Source of the DNA: JAYEIA01 sp964472505
Lineage (GTDB): Bacteria > Bacteroidota > Bacteroidia > Bacteroidales > JAADGE01
Direction of reading: 5' to 3'
Length of the DNA stretch: 22,443 nt
Assembly: GCA_964472505.1 (NCBI GenBank)
Contig: CAYYQW010000065.1
Location: forward strand, 1 to 22,443
Positions within the stretch are counted from its first letter, which is position 1. Every line of letters starts with the position of its first letter. Under the pieces are notes generated by a model. That model was not told the DNA's origin and searched no databases. It was given only the letters and a program-made list of their open reading frames with translations. The translations under genes were made by a program, and so were the position numbers. Positions 1-6,910 of the stretch are shown here, one piece after another.

Positions 1-4
1 AACC

Positions 5-1222
5 CTAATAAAGAAATCCAAAAATCCATAAAGGAATACTGTTTGCGTGGCCTGTTTCGATATCGTCTTTTGCAATAAAAGCATTATCCATAGCTTGTAT
101 TTGCTTTTTTGTTTTGTTTTTTCCGCCAATTTCAAAAGTGTATTTACTGTCTGCCGTGAAATCTGCATTTTTGGGGTAGCTCAAGTTATGCAAATGACTG
201 AGTTGATTCATGAAAAAACTTTCTCGCAGGGTTCCCGTTTCAGTATTTTCCGGTGATAAGACTGCAAAAAGATTCGGATTGTTGAGGTATATTTTCTCGG
301 GTTTCTGAAATTTTTTGTTTGCTTTTGCTGCTGTTTTAAGCAGGCTTATGAGTTCGGCTTTTTCTAAGTAATAGAGATATTTGTAGAGAGTTCTCCGGTC
401 GGCAATTTCAATATTTGCCGATAACTTGCTTAAATTGGGTGTGTAAGGTGCTGCCGAAGCCAAAACCGCAAGCATGGTTTTTATTTTTCCGATCTTTGCA
501 TAATTAATTTCTGTTACAGACGGAATATCGGTTTCTAAAATGAGGTTTATTACATTTTTTATTCGTTCCGGATATTGTTTGGGGTTTTCGTTATAAAAAG
601 GGTAGTAACCGTTTTTAAGATAGCTTTTAAAATGCGGCAGAATTTTTACTTGTTGAATAATACTTTCGGAAATTTCCGGATGTGAGCTTAGAATGTCGGA
701 GAGCGCAATCGGTGAAATTTTCAAAATATTGTTGTATTGCAGATATTCTCTGAATGAAAGTCCGTTGAGCCGGTAGGTGTTTTTTCTTCTGCTCAGGTCG
801 CCTTGTCCCTTGTGTAGTTCAATTATGGACGAGCCGGAATAAATCACTTTCAGTTCCGGGTAGCGGTCGTAAATATTTTTCAGCTCGGCTGACCAATCAA
901 AATTTGCATGTTTTGGGGTGTATTTGTGAACCTCATCTACAAAAAGATATTTACCGCCGTATTTTTGAAACTCGTCTGCTGTTTCGATTATGCTGTGATT
1001 GAAAAAATACGCATCGTCTAATGACAGATATATAACTGAATGCGGCGAATTTTGAGAAATCTCTTTTGCTTTTTGCAGCATAAGTGTTGTTTTGCCTACA
1101 CCACGCGAGCCGATAATTTCAGTCAATCGTTGATTGAAATCTATCTTTGAATACAGACTTCTTTTGAAAGAGTTGTCGGTATTACGGATTAGCTTTCGGC
1201 TTATTTCATATAATTGTTCCAT
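5..1222 (-). CDS. AAA family ATPase with DUF4143-type C-terminal region
   Basis: A 405-residue cytoplasmic P-loop ATPase, complete in the window. Visible motifs are Walker A GSRGVGKT (residues 38-45), Walker B YLFVDEVH (92-99), a sensor-1-like VIYSGSS (126-132), the arginines of DLSRR (142-146) and LSFREYL (155-161), which is typical of this family. Residues about 280-345 (YLYYLEKAELI, then KIYLNNPNL) resemble the winged-helix/DUF4143 part, and the tail after 366 ends hydrophobic. There is no signal peptide or membrane segment. The ATG at 1222 follows a -7 box by 14 nt. It stands alone: its downstream side is the window edge, and its upstream side is a repeat-rich spacer. Members of this family are widespread, often mobile or variable between strains, and mostly of unknown role. 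I infer only ATP-dependent activity. Confidence 0.85.
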   Translation of the reverse strand: MEQLYEISRKLIRNTDNSFKRSLYSKIDFNQRLTEIIGSRGVGKTTLMLQKAKEISQNSPHSVIYLSLDDAYFFNHSIIETADEFQKYGGKYLFVDEVHKYTPKHANFDWSAELKNIYDRYPELKVIYSGSSIIELHKGQGDLSRRKNTYRLNGLSFREYLQYNNILKISPIALSDILSSHPEISESIIQQVKILPHFKSYLKNGYYPFYNENPKQYPERIKNVINLILETDIPSVTEINYAKIGKIKTMLAVLASAAPYTPNLSKLSANIEIADRRTLYKYLYYLEKAELISLLKTAAKANKKFQKPEKIYLNNPNLFAVLSPENTETGTLRESFFMNQLSHLHNLSYPKNADFTADSKYTFEIGGKNKTKKQIQAMDNAFIAKDDIETGHANSIPLWIFGFLY

Positions 1223-1236
1223 GCCGGATATTTTTC

Positions 1237-1268
1237 CAAAAATACGAAATTATGTAACAGAATACAAT
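1237..1268 (-). promoter_or_regulatory. Bacteroidota-type promoter of the AAA ATPase gene
   Basis: Reading the minus strand, the -7 box TATTTTTG lies at 1244-1237 and matches TAnnTTTG fully. Twenty bases upstream, ATTG at 1268-1265 is one mismatch from the -33 box TTTG. The box ends 14 nt before the ATG, so the 5' leader would be very short. Confidence 0.5.
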
Positions 1269-1432
1269 AAAATCATTAAAAACATGTAATAGCCTCCATG
1301 AAGTTTAATTTTTTTATGTAATGCACTCCGGTTAATGAAATTCGTTGCTTACAGTTGATTCGTGGAATCGTTTATTCGGGGAGTTGCGGAGTTGTTTCCA
1401 ATTATCGGGCTGCAGAATATTAACTGTGTCGG

Positions 1433-1467
1433 TCTGATATCTGATCTCTGACTTCTGACCTCTGATT
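1433..1467. repeat. 7-bp tandem array (TCTGAYN), five units
   Basis: Five contiguous heptamers: TCTGATA, TCTGATC, TCTGACT, TCTGACC, TCTGATT. The first five bases are constant and the sixth is always C or T. There are no spacers, so this is a microsatellite-like array and not a CRISPR. Confidence 0.9.
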
Positions 1468-1486
1468 TGTTTGCAGCTTTTTTAAA

Positions 1487-1514
1487 CGACTATGCGACTA
1501 TGCAACTATGCGAC
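1487..1514. repeat. 8-bp tandem array (CRACTATG)
   Basis: Three full units CGACTATG, CGACTATG, CAACTATG, then a partial CGACTTGC-like unit. The period is exactly 8 bp. Confidence 0.85.
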
Positions 1515-1544
1515 TTGCCATTTTTTGGTGGAGTTGTTTATTTG

Positions 1545-1576
1545 TGGAGTTGCGGAGTTGTGGAGTTGTTTAGTTG
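1545..1576. repeat. 8-bp tandem array (YGGAGTTG)
   Basis: Four contiguous octamers: TGGAGTTG, CGGAGTTG, TGGAGTTG and the diverged TTTAGTTG. Related GGAGTTG words occur singly at about 1380-1394 and 1529-1536, in front of both copies of the 54-bp direct repeat. Confidence 0.85.
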
Positions 1577-1614
1577 TTTTCAATCATCGGGCTGCAGAAT
1601 ATTAGCTGTAACGG

Positions 1615-1636
1615 TCTGATATCTGACTTCTGACTT
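1615..1636. repeat. 7-bp tandem array, truncated by the gap
   Basis: TCTGATA, TCTGACT, TCTGACT and one further T, then N. It is the same unit as at 1433-1467, in the same orientation. The sequence stops inside the array. Confidence 0.9.
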
Positions 1637-1736
1637 NNNNNNNNNNNNNNNNNNNNNNNNNNNNNNNNNNNNNNNNNNNNNNNNNNNNNNNNNNNNNNNN
1701 NNNNNNNNNNNNNNNNNNNNNNNNNNNNNNNNNNNN
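1637..1736. other. Assembly gap of 100 N
   Basis: Exactly 100 undetermined bases, the conventional placeholder for a gap of unknown size. The true length could be much more or less than 100, and genes could be hidden here. Confidence 0.98.
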
Positions 1737-1750
1737 ATCTTACATCTAAG

Positions 1751-2617
1751 CTAAACCGTATCCATAAAACTTTGTTCTACCTTATTGAAAAGCAGCAAAC
1801 CAATCAGCAATACGGCAATCATAAAACCGAAGCTGTACATAAGGTGCCAAGGTTCAACGGTACCGGCTCCGAGCAGTGCGTATCGGAAAGTTTCCACAAT
1901 GGGCGTAACCGGATTCAGTACGCCTACAATCTGATATTTTTGAGGCAATTCCGAAAGCGGGTAAACAATGGGTGTGGCATACATCCAAAGCTGAACGCCA
2001 AAACCTACCAGATTGGTCAAGTCGCGATATTTGGTGGTAAGCGAAGAGATAATAATTCCGAAACCCAAGCCCAGTCCGGCCATTAAAAGGATTAACAGGG
2101 GAAGCAAAAATGCATAAGACGTAAGTTGGAATTCGGCACCCGTCAAATAAAAATAGAGCATGAATGCCAAGAGAAACAGAAATTGTATAAAGAATTGAAT
2201 AAGATTGGAAATTACTACGGAAATAGGTGTTACCAATCTCGGAAAATACACTTTCCCGAAAATTCCGGCATTGGCAGTGAATGTATTCGATGTGGCTTTC
2301 AGGCAGTTGGCAAAATAGTTCCAAGCCGTAATGCCGCCCATATAAAAAAGCATTTGCGGCAGGCCGTCGGTAGGAATGCCGGCAATACGCCCGAAAACTA
2401 CGGTAAACATCAGCGTTGTGAGCAGCGGTTGTATGATAAACCAAAGCGGGCCCAAAATGGTTTGCTTGTATTTGGCCACAAAATCGCGGCGTACGAAAAG
2501 AACAATCAGGTCGCGATATTGCCAAAGTTCGCGCAAATTAATATCCAACCAATGACGTTTGGGTTTAATCACCATGAAAGGTGCTGAAGTTGCTTTGCCC
2601 GAAGTATTGCTGTTCAT
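1751..2617 (-). CDS. ABC-2 type polysaccharide export permease (Wzm/TagG-like)
   Basis: A 288-residue inner-membrane permease of the family that exports O-antigen, teichoic acid or capsule chains across the cytoplasmic membrane. The N-terminal signature is typical: ELWQYRDLIVLFVRRDFVAKYKQT (split here as residues 30-40 and 41-52), then GPLWFIIQP (56-64). About six membrane helices are visible, near 55-77, 88-105, 131-157, 168-191, 201-220 and 257-277. The conserved LNPVTPIVETFRYALLG lies at 234-250. Length matches the family. Such permeases need an ATPase partner (Wzt/TagH), usually the next gene downstream. Here downstream is a 14-base tail and the 100-N gap, so the partner is either hidden or elsewhere. 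It is the only gene between two sets of inverted 7-bp arrays. Exported substrate unknown. Confidence 0.92.
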   Translation of the reverse strand: MNSNTSGKATSAPFMVIKPKRHWLDINLRELWQYRDLIVLFVRRDFVAKYKQTILGPLWFIIQPLLTTLMFTVVFGRIAGIPTDGLPQMLFYMGGITAWNYFANCLKATSNTFTANAGIFGKVYFPRLVTPISVVISNLIQFFIQFLFLLAFMLYFYLTGAEFQLTSYAFLLPLLILLMAGLGLGFGIIISSLTTKYRDLTNLVGFGVQLWMYATPIVYPLSELPQKYQIVGVLNPVTPIVETFRYALLGAGTVEPWHLMYSFGFMIAVLLIGLLLFNKVEQSFMDTV

Positions 2618-2642
2618 AAAAAATAAATAAAAATATGAGTTG

Positions 2643-2672
2643 CAAAGTTAAAGCATCTTTATTGTGAGCAAA
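2643..2672 (-). promoter_or_regulatory. Bacteroidota-type promoter of the export permease gene
   Basis: On the minus strand TTTG (2672-2669), an 18-bp spacer, then TAACTTTG (2650-2643), a full match to TTTG-N19-TAnnTTTG apart from one base of spacing. The -7 box ends 25 nt before the ATG at 2617. Confidence 0.65.
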
Positions 2673-2746
2673 ATTTTTTTCCTAAACCCGAGCTTTCGGA
2701 TGCTGCCGGAATGAACAGTGGCTCCTAAAAAAAACTATTAATTAAT

Positions 2747-2767
2747 AATCAGAAGTCAGAAGTCGGA
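2747..2767. repeat. 7-bp tandem array, inverse orientation
   Basis: Three contiguous units AATCAGA, AGTCAGA, AGTCGGA. The second is the exact reverse complement of TCTGACT found left of the gap; the third has one substitution. Confidence 0.8.
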
Positions 2768-2823
2768 CACTTCAAATTCTGCGCCTGCCAAATAACAAAA
2801 AAAAAATTCCAATTGCAGCCAAG

Positions 2824-2850
2824 TCCCCCTTTCAGGGGGATTTAGGGGGT
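2824..2850. repeat. C5/G5 hairpin with a second G5 arm
   Basis: TCCCCCT at 2824-2830 pairs perfectly with AGGGGGA at 2834-2840 across a 3-base loop. A second AGGGGGT arm at 2844-2850 could pair with the same left arm. It stands out in AT-rich surroundings and is not followed by a T-run, so it does not look like a simple intrinsic terminator. Similar CCCCCTTT/AGGGGG elements are a recurring dispersed motif in Bacteroidota genomes, from general familiarity. Confidence 0.7.
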
Positions 2851-2878
2851 CATGTAAGCAGATTCAGAGAGTCGTAGA

Positions 2879-2899
2879 GGTCAGATATCAGAACTCAGA
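2879..2899. repeat. 7-bp tandem array, inverse orientation, second block
   Basis: Three contiguous units GGTCAGA, TATCAGA, ACTCAGA. The first two are reverse complements of TCTGACC and TCTGATA at 1433-1467. Confidence 0.75.
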
Positions 2900-3039
2900 G
2901 AGTCCCAAAACAACAAAGCACCGAGAACAACTACCCAACATGACATTTTAAAAGCTTTATTGGCATGAAAACTTATTCTGATATTAAGCTTGGCTCCCAA
3001 TACTACATCTTTATATTAATCGCTTACTTTTCACTAATA

Positions 3040-3070
3040 TTTGTTTTTTAATGCGTAAAAATTATCTTTG
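3040..3070 (+). promoter_or_regulatory. Promoter of the ileS operon
   Basis: TTTG at 3040-3043, a 19-bp spacer, and TATCTTTG at 3063-3070: a complete match to the Bacteroidota primary-sigma consensus. Transcription should start near 3075-3078. That excludes the upstream in-frame ATG at 3051, which lies inside the promoter. Confidence 0.8.
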
Positions 3071-3092
3071 CACAATCAAAAAAATGAGCTAT

Positions 3093-6000
3093 ATGAGCAA
3101 GAAGTTTCCCGAACATAACGGATTAAACCTTTCAGAAATCAATAAAGAAATCTTGAAATTTTGGAAAGCTAATAATACTTTTCAAAAAAGTATAGACAGC
3201 GATGAACGAAAAAATGATTTTATTTTTTACGAAGGACCTCCGTCGGCTAACGGTAAGCCGGGAATACACCACGTTATTTCTCGCGCACTTAAAGATACTT
3301 TTTGCAGATATAAAACCCTGCAAGGCTATCGCGTAGAGCGAAAAGCCGGTTGGGATACACATGGCTTGCCCGTAGAATTGGCCGTTGAGAAAAAACTCGG
3401 CATCACCAAAGACGAAATCGGGAAAAGCATATCGGTAGAAGAATACAATAAAACTTGTCGCGAAGAGGTCTTGAAATACACCGATCTTTGGCAAAACATT
3501 ACCGAAAAAATGGGTTACTGGGTAGATATGGACGACCCGTATATAACCTACGACAACAAATACATAGAATCGGTTTGGTGGTTGCTTAAGCAGATGTACA
3601 AAAAAAACTTATTGTACAAAGGCTACACCATTCAGCCTTTTTCTCCCGCAGCGGGAACCGGGCTTAGCTCTCACGAATTAAACCTGCCCGGTTGCTACAG
3701 GGATGTGAAAGACCTTACGGCTACCGTACTCTTTAAAGTTAAGAAAACCGATGAATCCGACTTTCTGTTTAAAGACGGAAGCGATCAAGTATTCCTGACG
3801 GCTTGGACCACCACGCCTTGGACCTTGCTCTCGAATACCGCCCTTGCCGTTGGTGCCAATATTGATTATTTGAAAATTGAAACCTTAAATCCTTATACGG
3901 GCGAAAAAATAATGGTAGTTATTGCCAAAGAGTTGCTCGGCAAATACTTTTCCGAAGAAGCCGAAAATGCAGCTTTTGACGAATTTAGTAAAGGCGATAA
4001 AAATGTGCCTTATCGAATCATTGAGGAATTTAAAGGTAAAAAACTGCAGGATGTTCGATATGAGCAACTTTTACCCTATCAACAACCCGAAGAAGGTGAT
4101 GCTTTCAAAATTGTTACCGGCGATTTCGTTACCACCGAAGAAGGAACCGGTATTGTACATATTGCACCCAGTTTTGGTGCCGATGATGCTTTGGTTGGTA
4201 AAAAACATAATATTGGCGCACTTACTTTGGTTGATCAGCAAGGCAAATTTGTGGAAGGTGTCGGAGAATTTTCCGGCCGCTTCGTAAAAAATGCTTACGA
4301 CCCCAAACTCAGTGAGCAAGATAAATCCGTGGATGTGGATATTGCCGTAAAACTTAAAAACGAAGGCAAACTCTTTAAGTCGGAAAAATACGAACACTCA
4401 TACCCGCACTGCTGGCGAACCGACAAACCCATTCTGTATTACCCTATGGATTCCTGGTTCATACGCTCTACAGCTATGAAAGGCCGTATGGTTGAACTTA
4501 ATAAAACCATCAACTGGAAACCCAAAGAAACCGGCGAAGGCCGTTTCGGAAGCTGGTTAGAGAATCTGATTGACTGGAACCTTTCGCGCTCGCGTTATTG
4601 GGGAACACCTCTGCCAATTTGGCGAAGCGAGGATAATGAAGAAGAAATATGCATCGGTTCGGTGGAAGAACTCCGTTTTGAAGCTGAGAAAGCCGTGAAA
4701 GCCGGTTTTATGGATAAAAATCCGCTGGCAGACTTTATGCCCGGCGATTTTTCCAAAGAAAATTATGATACCTTCGATTTACATCGCCCCTTTGTGGACG
4801 AAATTATTCTGGTTTCACCTTCCGGCAAAAAAATGTATCGCGAATTGGATTTGATTGATGTTTGGTTCGATTCCGGAGCCATGCCCTATGCCCAATTACA
4901 TTATCCTTTCGAAAATGAGGAAAAATTTGCCGAAGCATTTCCTTCCGATTTTATTGCCGAAGGCGTGGATCAAACCCGCGGCTGGTTCTTTACTTTACAC
5001 GCCATAGCTACCATGTTGTTCGATTCGGTGGCTTTTAAAAATATCATCTCAACCGGTTTGGTCTTGGATAAAAACGGCGATAAAATGTCAAAATCCAAAC
5101 CCGAAACCCTGATAGATCCTTTTGATATTATCGAACGATTCGGTTCGGATCCCGTACGTTGGTACATGCTTACCAATGCGCGCCCGTGGGACAATTTGAA
5201 ATTTGATGAGGAAGGCGTAGCGGAAGTGAACCGTAAATTTTTCGGAACACTTTACAACACCTATTCGTTCTTTGCCATTTATGCCAATCTGGACGGATTT
5301 AATTATTCCGAAAAAGAAATTGAACTCAAAGATCGTCCCGAAATTGACCGCTGGATTCTTTCGGCGCTTAACAGTTTGGTAAAAAATACCGGAGACGCAT
5401 TTGATAATTACGAACCCACAAAAGCCGGTCGTCTGATACAGGATTTTGTAATCGACCAATTGAGCAACTGGTACGTGCGCCTTAACCGCAAAAGGTTTTG
5501 GGGACAAGATTATAATACCGACAAAATATCGGCCTACCAAACATTATACAAAGTATTGCGCACTGTTTCGATACTTATGTCGCCCATTGCGCCTTTTTAT
5601 GCCGATAAATTGTATTCGGACTTAAGCGAAAGCACAAGCCTTGATTCTGCCGAGTCAGTTCATTTGGCTAAGTTCCCCAAATATGAAGATACATCTGTAA
5701 ACAAGAGCCTGGAAGAGCGTATGGAATATGCACGGAACATATCATCCATGGTGCTTGGCTTGCGCCGAAAAGCTGAAATTAAAGTGCGTCGTCCGCTCAG
5801 CAAAATCATGTTGCCGATTGTAAATACAAGCTTTGCCGAAAAAATTGATTCGGTAAAAGATATTATTTTAACCGAAACCAACGTTAAAGAAATTGAATAT
5901 CTCTCGGACACAGCCGGAGTTTTGGTTAAAGAAGTTAAACCGGAGTTCAGCATCCTCGGAAAAAAATACAAGAAACTTATGAAGCATATTGCTAAGGCGG

Positions 6001-6467
6001 TTGCTCAAATGAGCCAAGAGGATATCAATACCTATGAATCCGAAGGCCAATTTGCCATCAATGCCGACGGAGAAGAGATTGTGCTGAAAGAAGGCGAGTT
6101 GAATGTATCCGCCAAAGATATTCCCGGTCTTTTGGCCACAGCCAAACACGGAATCACGGTGGCTTTGGATACCACCATTACCGAAGAGCTTGAGTTTGAA
6201 GGAATCGCCCGCGAAATTGTAAACAAAGTTCAGAATTTGCGTAAAGAAATGGGTTTGGCTTTAACCGATCGCATATTGGTAAATATAGAAGCCAACAAAA
6301 CTACGGAAAAGTGCATTAAGCAATTTGGCGATTATATAAGCTCTCAGGTATTGGCAGATGAAATTATTTTAAGAGATTCGCTCTCGGCAGATAATTCCGG
6401 TACTGTCTTTGTAGAATTTGACAGTAGCTCGGAAAAGGGAGCACATGTTAATATAGAAAAAGCGTAA
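3093..6467 (+). CDS. ileS: Isoleucyl-tRNA synthetase
   Basis: Charges tRNA-Ile with isoleucine in the cytoplasm. Counted from 3093 it has 1124 residues, the usual length in Bacteroidota. The class I HIGH-type motif appears as GIHH (57-60) within PPSANGKPGIHH, the phylum's normal variant. GWDTHGLP (86-93) follows, the CP1 editing domain shows WTTTPWT (238-244), and the second catalytic motif is KMSKS (664-668). The C-terminal anticodon-binding region runs to the end, with no visible zinc finger, as in the long IleS2-like forms. The frame stays open back to an ATG at 3051, but the promoter overlaps that site. ATG 3084 (MSYMSKK) is possible; MSKKFPEHNG at 3093 matches the family start best. It is the first gene of the operon with the DksA-like gene and lspA. 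Confidence 0.97.
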   Translation: MSKKFPEHNGLNLSEINKEILKFWKANNTFQKSIDSDERKNDFIFYEGPPSANGKPGIHHVISRALKDTFCRYKTLQGYRVERKAGWDTHGLPVELAVEKKLGITKDEIGKSISVEEYNKTCREEVLKYTDLWQNITEKMGYWVDMDDPYITYDNKYIESVWWLLKQMYKKNLLYKGYTIQPFSPAAGTGLSSHELNLPGCYRDVKDLTATVLFKVKKTDESDFLFKDGSDQVFLTAWTTTPWTLLSNTALAVGANIDYLKIETLNPYTGEKIMVVIAKELLGKYFSEEAENAAFDEFSKGDKNVPYRIIEEFKGKKLQDVRYEQLLPYQQPEEGDAFKIVTGDFVTTEEGTGIVHIAPSFGADDALVGKKHNIGALTLVDQQGKFVEGVGEFSGRFVKNAYDPKLSEQDKSVDVDIAVKLKNEGKLFKSEKYEHSYPHCWRTDKPILYYPMDSWFIRSTAMKGRMVELNKTINWKPKETGEGRFGSWLENLIDWNLSRSRYWGTPLPIWRSEDNEEEICIGSVEELRFEAEKAVKAGFMDKNPLADFMPGDFSKENYDTFDLHRPFVDEIILVSPSGKKMYRELDLIDVWFDSGAMPYAQLHYPFENEEKFAEAFPSDFIAEGVDQTRGWFFTLHAIATMLFDSVAFKNIISTGLVLDKNGDKMSKSKPETLIDPFDIIERFGSDPVRWYMLTNARPWDNLKFDEEGVAEVNRKFFGTLYNTYSFFAIYANLDGFNYSEKEIELKDRPEIDRWILSALNSLVKNTGDAFDNYEPTKAGRLIQDFVIDQLSNWYVRLNRKRFWGQDYNTDKISAYQTLYKVLRTVSILMSPIAPFYADKLYSDLSESTSLDSAESVHLAKFPKYEDTSVNKSLEERMEYARNISSMVLGLRRKAEIKVRRPLSKIMLPIVNTSFAEKIDSVKDIILTETNVKEIEYLSDTAGVLVKEVKPEFSILGKKYKKLMKHIAKAVAQMSQEDINTYESEGQFAINADGEEIVLKEGELNVSAKDIPGLLATAKHGITVALDTTITEELEFEGIAREIVNKVQNLRKEMGLALTDRILVNIEANKTTEKCIKQFGDYISSQVLADEIILRDSLSADNSGTVFVEFDSSSEKGAHVNIEKA

Positions 6468-6515
6468 GCTATAGACAGTTAGTTTTTTAAGAAACAATTT
6501 TAATGTAATACAGAT

Positions 6516-6905
6516 ATGGAAACAGAAAGCAAAAATAAAACCAGATATTCCGATGAGGAGTTGCAGGAGTTTAAAGAAATAATTCTTATCAAACTCGAAA
6601 GAGCCAAGAAAGATTATCAATTACTTAAAAATTCATTAACTCACGAAGAATCAAATGATGTAAATGATACTTCGCCTACTTTTAAAGTATTGGAAGAAGG
6701 CGCAAATACCTTATCGCGTGAACAAACCAGCGGTTTGGCACATCGTCAGATGAAATTTATTGAACATCTTGAAGCCGCTTTGGGGCGTATTGAAAATAAA
6801 ACTTACGGTATTTGCAGAGAAACCGGAAAATTAATCTCAAAAGAACGCTTAAAGGCTGTGCCGCATGCTACACTCAGCATAGAAGCAAAATTAAACCGAA
6901 AATAA
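6516..6905 (+). CDS. DksA/TraR-family protein without the zinc-finger cysteines
   Basis: A 129-residue cytoplasmic protein related to DksA, which binds the RNA polymerase secondary channel and tunes transcription with ppGpp. Residues 10-95 are charged and helical, as expected of the coiled coil. DVNDTS (48-53) sits where DksA has its acidic DxxDxA tip. The C-terminal globular part YGICRETGKLISKERLKAVPHATLSIEAK-type region (97-125, shown in pieces: YGICRETGK, KAVPHATLS) aligns with the zinc-finger fold. Only one cysteine, C100, remains of the four usual ligands. This cysteine-poor form is the rule in Bacteroidota and resembles the zinc-independent DksA2 type. It lies 48 bp after ileS and 5 bp before lspA, so it is co-transcribed. 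Transcription-factor function is inferred from family. Confidence 0.88.
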   Translation: METESKNKTRYSDEELQEFKEIILIKLERAKKDYQLLKNSLTHEESNDVNDTSPTFKVLEEGANTLSREQTSGLAHRQMKFIEHLEAALGRIENKTYGICRETGKLISKERLKAVPHATLSIEAKLNRK

Positions 6906-6910
6906 ACACG

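Larger units (their letters stand above)
1391..1626. repeat. Direct repeat pair, 54 bp, 182 bp apart
   Basis: Copy A spans 1391-1444 and copy B 1573-1626. By eye 49 of 54 positions match. Both share the core ATCGGGCTGCAGAATATTA and then GGTCTGATATCTGA, which leads directly into the 7-bp tandem array. No open reading frame or transposase-like feature accompanies them. Confidence 0.85.
1223..1750. other. Repeat-rich intergenic spacer containing an assembly gap
   Basis: There is no credible gene in this 528-base stretch. Near 1223-1268 it holds the promoter of the minus-strand ATPase. From about 1376 onward it is built of short tandem units and a longer direct repeat (listed separately), and it runs into 100 N. 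Only 14 real bases separate the gap from the stop codon of the permease gene at 1751. Confidence 0.8.
2618..3050. other. Intergenic spacer between divergent permease and ileS genes
   Basis: No gene is seen. From left to right it holds the permease promoter, an inverted 7-bp array at 2747-2767, a C/G-rich hairpin at 2824-2850, a second inverted array at 2879-2899, and an AT-rich stretch leading to the ileS promoter. Confidence 0.75.

Noticed and set aside
5..1222. AAA ATPase as part of a defence or mobile island
   Set aside because: No integrase, transposase, nuclease or toxin is beside it within the window. The repeats alone are not enough evidence.
1433..1636. Possible CRISPR array in the short repeats
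   Set aside because: Units of 7 and 8 bp follow each other with no spacers, and no cas gene is present. These are tandem repeats.
1772..2587. Several open frames opposite or shifted within the export permease gene
   Set aside because: All overlap a clear Wzm-type permease, have atypical composition and no recognisable domain.
6812..6910. Extended N-terminus of LspA (242 residues)
   Set aside because: It would overlap most of the end of the DksA-like gene and precede the first membrane helix with basic, unrelated sequence. ATG 6911 gives the family start.
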